Positions 56,142-64,000 of a stretch of 64,000 nt of DNA are shown here, piece after piece. The translations under genes and the position numbers were made by a program. Below the pieces are notes generated by a model, which was given only the letters and a program-made list of their open reading frames with translations, was not told the DNA's origin and searched no databases. Within the stretch, counting starts at the first letter, position 1; each line of letters begins with the position of its first letter. The DNA comes from Misgurnus anguillicaudatus (taxonomy: Eukaryota; Chordata; Actinopteri; Cypriniformes; Cobitidae), in the NCBI RefSeq assembly GCF_027580225.2, contig NC_073348.2, positions 22,650,501 to 22,714,500 of the forward strand. Direction: 5' to 3'.

Positions 56142-56310
56142 AGTGAAGAAGAGAATACTGGCGCTCGTCGCTCTAACACCGCTTTTTATACGCTTCTAGC
56201 GGTCACGCGGTCGGCGACGATTGGCCAGTGCCCTGCAATGGCGTTGTTCAATAAGATTTCAGTGTCTGGTGAAGTGGGAGGAGTTAACCCATAGCGTCAG
56301 CGGACGCAAT
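56142..56310 (-). repeat. DIRS inverted terminal repeat, right copy (promoter end)
   Basis: Inverse of 48613-48778. It is followed outward by about 24 unique bases to 56334. Confidence 0.92.
56184..56190 (-). promoter_or_regulatory. TATA-like box of the DIRS element
   Basis: The minus strand reads TATAAAAAGCGG, about 50 bases before the ATG of ORF1, in the terminal repeat that should drive DIRS transcription. Inferred from position and sequence only. Confidence 0.5.
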
Positions 56311-56337
56311 GTCGAGAGACCGCTCTCGAAAGGGAAC

Positions 56338-57015
56338 TCTGTTTCTCCTTGCTTTGTTTTTTCCTGTTAACTCAGGTATGTGAACTTACTGTACAAAATG
56401 AAACCTGGTTTATTGTCATGAACAACAACTACATGCAAGTGTATATATTGATAGTATATACATTTTAGTAAATTGATTTCTAGTTAGTTTATAGCGATGG
56501 GGAATCTGTGTTATATGTTTGTCATTCAGTTGGACTGTAAAAATATAAAGGGGTTTAGAATACAAACAACAGATACAGAAATTGTGATTTTATTTGTATA
56601 TATGTATATATTTTAGAGACTTTCAGCATACAATAATCAATTATGTAATGTAACTTGCAGTTTGAGTAATAGTAAACTAACAGCTGTATCACAATGCTGG
56701 AGATACAAAGTATCATTCTGACTGGTCACATTGAGCCAGTGTTTAAACAGATTTATTCTGAGTTGAGAAGTACTTTTAATGTGTATTAAGAAGATGCATC
56801 TTTTGAACATTTTATTGTTTATTGTAGTAGTGCAGAACTGTGTGTTGATAGATAATTGTGATTTATGTGTGACATGTGATTGAAGATATCAAAATAGGAT
56901 TGATTGTATGCTGTTAAATTATAGATATGTGTTAATAAAAGAAACTACTGAGCTACGCAGAGGAAAGCCACTTAACTCTGTTTCTCCTTGCTTTGTTTTT
57001 TCCTGTTAACTCAGG
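56338..57015 (+). repeat. Gypsy 5' LTR, part 2 (after the DIRS insertion)
   Basis: It begins TCTGTTTCTCC and matches 63771-64000 with about six substitutions and one 2-base indel. Past 56580 there is no comparison because the 3' LTR leaves the window. AATAAA occurs at about 56935. A 76-base block that was split by DIRS recurs whole at 56940-57015. The exact 3' limit of the LTR is not determined and may lie a little further right. Confidence 0.8.
56940..57015 (+). repeat. Second copy of a 76-base LTR block, with a strong splice-acceptor-like end
   Basis: It is identical by eye to 48533-48569 joined to 56338-56376. It ends in a pyrimidine tract plus AG ('tttgttttttcctgttaact' then CAG). The first copy is followed by GTATGTG, a donor-like sequence, and this one by GGC. 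Confidence 0.85.
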
Positions 57016-57250
57016 GCATTTCAACTATTTAAATTTAGTAATCTGTTCGCGAGTCCCACGTGACCTGGGACCCGTAACAGATTCTTGGAGGTTCCACCGA
57101 GATTTCCAGATTGCAATCTTGAAGCTCATACTCCACGGACGAGACTGACAAGTGGGCAGGTGCATGCGATCCTGAGACAGCTGTGGGTGTCCAAAGCTGA
57201 GAGAGGAAGAGAGCATTGTTGCACGTCATACCGTCTGGAGCTGAGTCAAG
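57016..57250 (+). other. Gypsy untranslated leader
   Basis: It lies between the LTR and the gag ATG. The primer-binding site should lie here. 'tgggacccgtaacag' (57067) is a possible candidate but was not matched to a tRNA. Confidence 0.5.
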
Positions 57251-57682
57251 ATGACCAACGAGAGGAAACGACTGATCTGGAACATCAAGAAAAGTCTTCA
57301 CACCCTGACTGCTGGTGAATTGTTCCAGATTGCTAGAAACATCATACCACCGGCAGGTCTGGACTTTTCCACCATTTCCAGAGACGACGAGGAAGGATGT
57401 TTCAATATTATCTCTTCCTACATGCACAGTGATACGTTAACTGAGCTAGAAGATCAAGGTTATGCACAGTTACTGTTTTTAAATGACAGTATTGAAGAGA
57501 TTATTCAGCAGCGTATAATTGATGATGTTAATGATCAGGCTATGTGTGATCTGATTGAGACTGATGTGTATACACAAACACCTTCACCAGTCTTACAGAA
57601 CCATACACATACAGTAAAACACACATACAGACATTTACATCACCAGTATCTACAAAAGATGATGGTGATACACGACATTTAG
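57251..57682 (+). CDS. Gypsy gag, N-terminal part
   Basis: An ATG at 57251 opens MTNERKRLIWNIKKSLHTLT, then GELFQIARNIIPPAG. It is a helical N-terminal region with a regular hydrophobic pattern, found in fish Gypsy gag proteins and perhaps death-fold-like. I cannot assign the fold. The frame ends at 57682 with a foreign-looking His/Thr/Tyr-rich tail (HTHTVKHTYRHLHH). The true continuation is in the next frame, open from 57565. The frame change lies between 57565 and about 57660, in a CA-rich stretch prone to slippage. Confidence 0.75.
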   Translation: MTNERKRLIWNIKKSLHTLTAGELFQIARNIIPPAGLDFSTISRDDEEGCFNIISSYMHSDTLTELEDQGYAQLLFLNDSIEEIIQQRIIDDVNDQAMCDLIETDVYTQTPSPVLQNHTHTVKHTYRHLHHQYLQKMMVIHDI

Positions 57683-59895
57683 AGTATCAAAAGCTTCTTT
57701 CCAGCTATGAGGAGTTAGAAAGGAAACTGTCAGAGTTTAAAATACCGACCCCTATTGACAGAACAGAAAAACCCCAGATTAAAATGCAGCATACAAGACA
57801 CTTACAATCCCCTCAGTCTGATAGTAGATCGTACATGAGAGATTTGTCATACATACCACACAGAGAGTTCAAAATACATGGGGGTCAGGTAGGTGACAAC
57901 ACTTCGGACATCGGATACAATAGTTTGTGTAAGCAGATCGACGAAGGCTACAGAACAAACTATGCTGAGAGTGAGATCATTCAAGTGGTTTTGCGCATAA
58001 TAAAGCCAGGACAATTCAAAGAGATGCTCATTAACAAAGATGATTTAACTGTGACTGAACTTAAAAGTTTTCTGCAATCCCACATGAGTGAAAGGAGTAG
58101 CAGTGAACTTTTCCAAGAGTTGATGAGCACCAGGCAACGTGAAAATGAAACACCACAGCAGTTTCTATATCGGGTCATAGGATTAAAACAAAAAGTAATT
58201 TTTGCATCAAAACAGAGTCACACCAATATTGAGTATGAGCCACACACCGTTCAGAATGTGTTCTTGCGCACAATCCATCAGGGCTTTCTGCCAAAATACA
58301 GTGACATTCGAAGTGAAATAAAACCTCTTCTGTCTGACTACACTGTTTCCGATGAAGCATTGTTAAAACAGGTGACGAAGATTTCAAGTGAAGAGAGTGA
58401 ACGTCAGCGCAGACTAGGCCAGAGCGCACAACGAAGACAAACTCATGCTCATAGTGCACAGCTTGATGTAGAATCATACGAAACTGAACAGAACTCAATG
58501 ACTCAGAGGAAAAGCAAAACAAAAACCATTCAAGAACTAAGTACCCAAGTTGAAGCTTTAACAAATGCTATTGACTCCTTAAAACAAACCAGGCATATTG
58601 AGTACACTTGTCACTGTTCTTCAAACACTGGACCACGACCAGGCGTTCTAAATCGTCCAACATCTACAAGAAGAGGAAGACTGAGTGTATGTCCCAGATG
58701 TAATGAGAAGGGCCACAGCAGATGCAATCACTGTTTCGTTTGTGGAGAGGAAGGACATAGAGCAGTTGGATGCTGTAACAGAATTAAAGATGAAGGAAGA
58801 ACTTACCAGTCAGTGGAAAGAGGACAGGCAGCAAACAGGCCACACCATGATGAAGCAAGGTCAGCAGATAACAGGGCCCGTGATGTCAATGTGAATGGTG
58901 CAGTTTGTCCTCACAAATCAAGAGAAACAGGTTCAGCACGGAACAAGGTTGCAGCATTAGTTGGAAACAAGTGTTTGTTAAAGTGTTATATAAACGGCTA
59001 CTCTGTGACTGCTTTACTTGACACAGGTGCTCAAGTCAGTATCCTTGACCACAGTTGGAAGAAAACATACCTACCTCATCACCGACTTCGACCTCTAAGT
59101 GAGTTGTTAGGAGGCAAGCCTCTTAATGTACTGGCTGTTAATGGAGAGACTCTGCCGTTTGATGGTTGGGTTGAAGCTACTGTGAACTTACCTGGAAACA
59201 GTGATCCTGATTTGGCAATTCAAGTTCCCTTTTTGGTTGGTAGCATGGTTTGTGAACGACCTCTGCTTGGATTTAATGTGATTGAACAGTTGATTAAGGG
59301 ACAGACAAGTGGAAAAATAGTTATGTCTACTATCACAACATTACTTAGTGGAGCAATGGAAATAGAAGATAATCAAGCAGGTGTAATTGTGAACTTCATT
59401 CAGACTCAAAAGCCATCTAATGTACCATGCCGTGCTGTTAGGGTGGGGCTACAGGAAGTTATAATTCCTTCAGGTCATGTGACCAATGTTAAATGTAAAG
59501 TACCTACAACTTTTAACTCGCAAGATTCCCTGCTTCTGTTTGAGTCTAATCAAGAGGACCCTCAGTTTGATCAGCTTGAAGTTGGCGATGGATTGTTGGA
59601 AGTTTGTGGGACAACAAGGCCATTCATTCAAGTTCCCGTAGTAAATTACACCAAACATGATATTGTGCTGCCTCGTCGAACAACACTTGGAAGCATACAA
59701 CCAATTGCAAAAATTGTAGAGACAGACCAAACAGTTGAACCAGTTGAAATTGAAGTGAATAGTGCTGAGACCATGGAAGAACTGGACAGGAAGCAGACTG
59801 AAGCAGTGTTGCGCTGGGATCCTCCTGTGGACAGTAGCCATTTGACAGAAGAACAACAACGCATTGCTAGGAAAATGCTCTATGAGAATCTTTAG
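57565..59895 (+). pseudogene. Gypsy gag (capsid, zinc knuckles) and protease, frame broken at both ends
   Basis: Open from 57565 (first ATG 57784). It contains a coiled capsid-like region (MSERSSSELFQELMSTRQRE, PQQFLYRVIGLKQKV). It has two zinc knuckles: CPRCNEKGHSRC (C-x2-C-x4-H-x2-C, shortened) and CFVCGEEGHRAVGC (canonical C-x2-C-x4-H-x4-C), residues 303-330 from the ATG. It also has an aspartic protease with LLDTGAQVSIL (DTG at 59020-59028) and flap-like LNVLAVNGETLPFDG. The frame meets a TAG at 59893, and the reverse-transcriptase part resumes in another frame just before it, consistent with a one-base indel near 59883-59890. A programmed frameshift is less likely, as gag and protease are already fused. 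Confidence 0.88.
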
Positions 59896-59918
59896 CTTTT
59901 GCTCGCAATGATGAAGAT

Positions 59919-62900
59919 ATGGGCTGCATTCCAAGTTTACAAATGACTATCAATCTCACAGATGAAATTCCAGTTCAGAGGTCTTATTCTGCTATCCCAA
60001 AGCCTTTATATAAAGAGGTAAAAGAATACATACAAGATCTTCTTGCAAGAGGGTGGATTGTCAAGTCAAAATCTCCCTATTCAGCACCAGTTGTTTGTGT
60101 CCGAAAGAAAGATGGAACACTAAGACTCTGTGTTGACTATAGGCTGTTAAACCAGAAAACAATCCCTGATAGACATCCTCTTCCTCGAATTCAAGACTTA
60201 ACAGACACCCTAGGAGGATATCAGTGGTTTTCTATACTGGACCAAGGCAAGGCTTATCATCAAGGTTTCATCGCTGAAGGGTCACGACAACTTACAGCCT
60301 TCATTACGCCATGGGGTCTCCATGAATGGGTTAGAATAACTTTTGGATTAACAAATGCACCCGCTGCATTTCAAAGATGTATGGAGGACGTGTTAAGTGA
60401 CCTGAGAGATGAATGTTGCATTCCATATTTGGATGACATAGTGTGCTATGCCAAGACTTTTGAAGACCATGTTGAAGGACTTCGGAAAGTACTACAAGCC
60501 CTCCAGCAACATGGAGTTAAGCTTAGACCAGCGAAGTGTGAGATGTTTAAAAGGGAAGTGAGATATGTTGGACGATTAGTGTCAGCTGATGGAGTGCGCA
60601 TTGACCCAAAGGACATTGATGCAGTGCATGTACTAAAAACCAAGACACCTACCACTGTTGGAGAGGTACGAAAGATTATGGGTTTCCTGAGTTACTATCG
60701 TTCCTATGTCCAGGATTTCTCTTGCATTGCAAAACCCATCTATGACTTATTACAAGTGAAGAAGGATCCTGCAGAAACAGTTAAAGGAAGAACAAATAAA
60801 GAGAAAAAAAAGAATGTTCAGTTGCCTTCTCGTACATTAGTAGAGTGGACTGAAGAACACCAGAGGGTCTTAAGTAGATTGGTAGATGCACTTACCTCCC
60901 CACCAATTTTGGCCTATCCAGATTTTGATTTACCTTTTACACTTCATACTGATGCTTCGGAAATGGGCCTTGGAGCCGTTCTCTATCAAAGACAAAATGG
61001 GAAACTGAGAGTTATTGCATATGGGTCAAGAACGTTAACACCTGCAGAGCGAAATTACAGACTTCATTCTGGGAAACTTGAGTTTCTTGCACTGAAATGG
61101 GCAGTTTGTGAGAAGTTTAGGGATTATCTGTTTTATCCACCTCATTTCACAATCTACACTGATAATAACCCTTTGACATATATCATGAGTACAGCTAAAC
61201 TTAATGCCGTGGGCTACAGATGGGTTGGAGAACTCTCAGATTTCAGATTTAATATCAAATACCGACCTGGGAAAGTGAATGTTGATGCTGACACGCTCTC
61301 CAGATTTTCATTAAATATTGACCAATACATCACAGAATGTACAGAAGAACTGTCCTGTGAAACAGTCAAGGCCACTTGGGAAGGAAGTAGGTCTGCAGAG
61401 CAACAGGATGTAGCTTGGCTTGCTGTTCTCAACATGGCTCAGAAAGACTTACCTGAGTGTAGTATCCAAGAGGTCCTAGAAGAGAAAACACAGGATGAAT
61501 TGAGAAAAACACAAATAACTGATCCAGATATTGCAGAGATCATTAAACTTAAGGAGTCTAATGTCATACTTAGTAGTGACATAAGACGAGGAGCCAGAGG
61601 AGCTGTCAAGAAACTAATGCATGAATGGAGGAAACTATACATGGAAGGAGGACTTTTATATCGTAAGACCGAACATAGACAGCAATTTGTTCTTCCTGGC
61701 CAGTATAAACATACAGTCTTTAAACATCTACATGATAACATGGGCCATGTTGGAGTGGAGAGAGTCCTCAACCTTGCCAGAGAAAGATTCTATTGGCCAT
61801 TCATGAAAAGGGACATTGAGGCATATGTTACACGACAATGTCCGTGCATAAAGCAAAAGAAACCAGCCGTTCACACAAGAGCTTCGATGGGCAGTATAAC
61901 CACCAGTTTCCCCTTCGAGCTTGTATCAATTGATTACCTACACTTGGAACGTAGTAGAGGAGGTTATGAGTACATTCTTGTTATTGTCGATCATTTTACA
62001 AGGTTTGCTCAAGCCTATGCCACCAAAAATAAGTCAGGAAAAACAGCAGCTGAAAGAATCTTTAATGACTTCATTCCTCATTTTGGATTTCCAGCCAAAT
62101 TGCACCATGACCAAGGAAGAGAGTTTGAGAATGAGCTGTTTAAGACATTGCAGCAGCTATCTGGAGTGAGCCATTCTAGAACTTCTCCATATCACCCACA
62201 GGGAAATCCTGCTGAAAGGTTCAATAGAACATTGCTACAGATGTTGAGAACACTTGAGGAAAAGGAAAAAGAAAGATGGAGGGAACACTTACCACAAATC
62301 ATCCATGCTTATAATTGCACACGACATGAAGCAACAGGTTACTCACCCTTTTACTTATTGTATGGGCGGCATCCACGTTTACCAATTGACTTCTTGTTTA
62401 AGTTAAAAACTACTGAGGGAAGTAAGGAACCAACCAGTTATGCCAAGAAATGGGCTGAGAGAATGCAGGAAGCATACCGGATTGCTTCTGAAAACAGCAA
62501 AAGCTCGAGTGCACGTGGAAAGAAGTACTATGACCAACACTTAAAAGGAGTGGTTCTTCAGCCTGGTGACCGAGTGCTTGTGCGGAATTTGGGTGAAAAA
62601 GGAGGCCCTGGGAAATTGAGGTCATACTGGGAAAACAACATCTATACAGTGAAAGAACAAGTACATGATAGTCCTGTGTACAGAGTGGTAGCTGAAACAA
62701 ACAGTTCAAAATCAAGAGTATTGCATCGGAATCTTTTACATCAAGTGAATGACTTACCTGTTGATATACCTGCAATACCTGAAAAGAAAAGAAGGCATCA
62801 AGACACCAGAAGACAAGACAGACAAACACAAAACACTGGCACCGATACAGATGATGAAGGGAGTCATGAGCATTACTGTTGGATACGAGTTCCAAATCAA

Positions 62901-63446
62901 AGAGCATGTGAACCAAAACAACAAACCTGTTTACCTACCTGTGATCCTTCACGACGACGATCCTGGGGGAATCCTGTAAAGGAAAAGAGATTTACACAAG
63001 TACAGATATCTGCAGAACGATCTGATGAACTGGATGAGTCAGTGGAAATCCAAGAAAAGGAGTGTCTTGTATCGGAAACAGAGGCATCAGAAGAAGAAAG
63101 TGATCAGATTCCTGAACCAACTATCTCTCAACCAAGAGAGAGTTCAAGAACACCTTCTCTGACCCCTATTGCAAATAGTCACACAGGGCAAGTTAGGAGA
63201 TCTACCCGTAAGAGACAGCCAACAAACAGGCTTCATTACGACACAATAGGTCAGCCAACAGTCAATAGTTTAGAGACTTATGAGATAAATCAGATACCGT
63301 ATTGGGAATCATCATATCTCCACAGTACACCTTACCTTAATTCACTTTACACTATCCACAATACTTACCCTAGTATACATTACCCTATCCTCACAGCACC
63401 ACCTACACTTGCTTACTGGGTATCTCCTTTGACGATTGGATACTAA
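59919..63446 (+). CDS. Gypsy pol: reverse transcriptase, RNase H, integrase
   Basis: Open from about 59886 (first ATG 59919). Reverse transcriptase: [48 protein letters not shown], catalytic YLDD (residues 170-173). RNase [50 protein letters not shown]. Integrase: zinc-binding [12 protein letters not shown] with CPC later (the usual pair is spaced C-x2-C), then the DDE core: Asp in SIDYLHL, Asp in [10 protein letters not shown], Glu in [16 protein letters not shown]-like module follows ([23 protein letters not shown]). The C-terminal 200 residues are low-complexity and end in a Tyr/Pro/Ser-rich tail. There are no internal stops over 1175 codons. There is no env. Confidence 0.95.
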   Translation: MGCIPSLQMTINLTDEIPVQRSYSAIPKPLYKEVKEYIQDLLARGWIVKSKSPYSAPVVCVRKKDGTLRLCVDYRLLNQKTIPDRHPLPRIQDLTDTLGGYQWFSILDQGKAYHQGFIAEGSRQLTAFITPWGLHEWVRITFGLTNAPAAFQRCMEDVLSDLRDECCIPYLDDIVCYAKTFEDHVEGLRKVLQALQQHGVKLRPAKCEMFKREVRYVGRLVSADGVRIDPKDIDAVHVLKTKTPTTVGEVRKIMGFLSYYRSYVQDFSCIAKPIYDLLQVKKDPAETVKGRTNKEKKKNVQLPSRTLVEWTEEHQRVLSRLVDALTSPPILAYPDFDLPFTLHTDASEMGLGAVLYQRQNGKLRVIAYGSRTLTPAERNYRLHSGKLEFLALKWAVCEKFRDYLFYPPHFTIYTDNNPLTYIMSTAKLNAVGYRWVGELSDFRFNIKYRPGKVNVDADTLSRFSLNIDQYITECTEELSCETVKATWEGSRSAEQQDVAWLAVLNMAQKDLPECSIQEVLEEKTQDELRKTQITDPDIAEIIKLKESNVILSSDIRRGARGAVKKLMHEWRKLYMEGGLLYRKTEHRQQFVLPGQYKHTVFKHLHDNMGHVGVERVLNLARERFYWPFMKRDIEAYVTRQCPCIKQKKPAVHTRASMGSITTSFPFELVSIDYLHLERSRGGYEYILVIVDHFTRFAQAYATKNKSGKTAAERIFNDFIPHFGFPAKLHHDQGREFENELFKTLQQLSGVSHSRTSPYHPQGNPAERFNRTLLQMLRTLEEKEKERWREHLPQIIHAYNCTRHEATGYSPFYLLYGRHPRLPIDFLFKLKTTEGSKEPTSYAKKWAERMQEAYRIASENSKSSSARGKKYYDQHLKGVVLQPGDRVLVRNLGEKGGPGKLRSYWENNIYTVKEQVHDSPVYRVVAETNSSKSRVLHRNLLHQVNDLPVDIPAIPEKKRRHQDTRRQDRQTQNTGTDTDDEGSHEHYCWIRVPNQRACEPKQQTCLPTCDPSRRRSWGNPVKEKRFTQVQISAERSDELDESVEIQEKECLVSETEASEEESDQIPEPTISQPRESSRTPSLTPIANSHTGQVRRSTRKRQPTNRLHYDTIGQPTVNSLETYEINQIPYWESSYLHSTPYLNSLYTIHNTYPSIHYPILTAPPTLAYWVSPLTIGY

Positions 63447-63528
63447 TAGAGTGAACAAGTGAAAAGTTATTGTAAAGGTTATGTAGCAGGAGCTATCTTT
63501 TTTCTTTGTTGGGGAGTGTGTGATACAC
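63447..63528 (+). other. Gypsy 3' untranslated region with polypurine-like tract
   Basis: A short non-coding stretch ending 'ttggggagtg' just before the 3' LTR. The G/A-rich end is a possible polypurine primer site. Confidence 0.5.
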
Positions 63529-64000
63529 CTATGAGTATCACAATGTTAATGTCTATTGTTTTGATTTTAATTTATTTATGTCTTTACTTTTTTTATATAA
63601 TTTAATGATGATATTGCACTTTTCATGACTTTAATATTAAAGCTGAGTTTTAAAACAAAACAGTTCAGCCAGTAGGGGGGAGTAACAGTTGCAGGTTACC
63701 ATGGTGATGCGGTGTGTGTACTCCAGAAACTACTGAGCTACGCAGAGGAAAGCCACTTAACTCTGTTTCTCCTTGCTTTGTTTTTTCCTGTTAACTCAGG
63801 TATGTGAATTTACTGTACAAAATGAAACCTGGTTTATAGTCATGAACAACAACTACATGCAAGTGCATATCTTGATAGTATATACATTTTAGTAAATCGA
63901 TTTCTAGTTAGTTTATAGCAATGGGGAATCTGTGTTATGTTTGTCATTCAGTTGGACTGTAAAAATATAAAGGGGTTTAGAATACAAACAACAGATACAG
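63529..64000 (+). repeat. Gypsy 3' LTR, truncated by the window end
   Basis: It starts TGTGATACACC. It is the uninterrupted version of 48327-48569 joined to 56338 onward, which fixes the DIRS insertion site. Confidence 0.96.

Larger units (their letters stand above)
48570..56334 (-). mobile_element. DIRS-type tyrosine-recombinase retrotransposon
   Basis: The element has inverted terminal repeats (about 48613-48778 and 56142-56310), an internal complementary region (48824-48927), and on the minus strand a gag-like gene, reverse transcriptase/RNase H/methyltransferase-like coding sequence and a tyrosine recombinase. That is the DIRS1 layout. It carries no integrase and makes no target duplication, but AAC flanks both sides (48567-48569 and 56335-56337). 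Without the LINE it is about 5.8 kb. Its GC content is clearly higher than that of the surroundings. Confidence 0.95.
48327..64000 (+). mobile_element. Ty3/Gypsy LTR retrotransposon with nested DIRS and LINE
   Basis: The 5' LTR starts at 48327 and the 3' LTR at 63529, running off the window. Gag, protease, reverse transcriptase, RNase H and integrase lie between 57251 and 63446, in the Gypsy order (integrase after RNase H). No env-like frame follows integrase. Without the DIRS and LINE insertions the visible part is about 7.9 kb. Two frame changes break gag-pol. Confidence 0.95.

Noticed and set aside
57784..59895. Endogenous retrovirus
   Set aside because: Domain order and motifs fit Ty3/Gypsy. 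No env and no retroviral-type gag are recognised.
62410..63446. Env gene after Gypsy integrase
   Set aside because: The region is the C-terminal tail of the same pol frame. There is no signal peptide, cleavage site or membrane segment.

Overview
This looks like animal, very probably cyprinid fish, non-coding DNA. I found no convincing host protein-coding gene, rRNA or functional tRNA. Coding capacity is almost entirely transposable-element (TE) proteins. The repeat families (Tc1 with the 'cactcacctaaagg' end, DIRS, a fish-type Ty3/Gypsy element, a tRNA-derived SINE of the DANA/HE type, many TTAA and foldback MITEs) are ones I recognise from zebrafish and carp-like genomes. That recognition is from memory, with no database search.

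Layout. 1-15 kb: AT-rich DNA with a dead Tc1 copy (2397-3225), an 8-bp-TSD element carrying a THAP-domain exon (6124-7316), several MITEs, and two stretches (about 8.3-9.7 kb) that look like conserved non-coding DNA. 15-24 kb: a hAT MITE; one SINE cut in two places by a PIF/Harbinger element (with a Myb/SANT-like reading frame) and a foldback element; a GA microsatellite; a second dead Tc1 cut by another element. 24-48 kb: more unique-looking DNA with nested MITEs. These include a 723-bp TTAA foldback inside another TTAA MITE whose empty site survives in a second copy at 42 kb, a three-level nest with a tandem triplication at 32.3-34.3 kb, a three-level nest at 39.4-40.2 kb, a TRIM-like mini LTR element at 42.8-43.2 kb, and Harbinger-type elements at 44.3-46.7 kb, one with a MADF-domain exon.

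48.3-64.0 kb: a Russian-doll retroelement block. A Ty3/Gypsy element (5' LTR from 48327, gag-pol 57251-63446, 3' LTR from 63529 and running off the window) has a DIRS-type tyrosine-recombinase retrotransposon (48570-56334, coding on the minus strand) inserted in its 5' LTR. The DIRS recombinase gene is itself split by a 5'-truncated LINE (49579-51538). All boundaries can be read because uninterrupted copies of the target are present in the same window. The DIRS internal complementary region spells the join of its own two ends through one shared AAC/GTT triplet, and the target has that AAC at the insertion point.

Order of events in the block: Gypsy insertion, then DIRS into its LTR, then LINE into DIRS. 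The two visible LTR portions differ at about nine positions plus a 2-base indel over about 470 bases, so the Gypsy insertion is fairly recent. Gag-pol has two frame changes and the DIRS coding region two compensating ones, so these copies are probably not autonomous.
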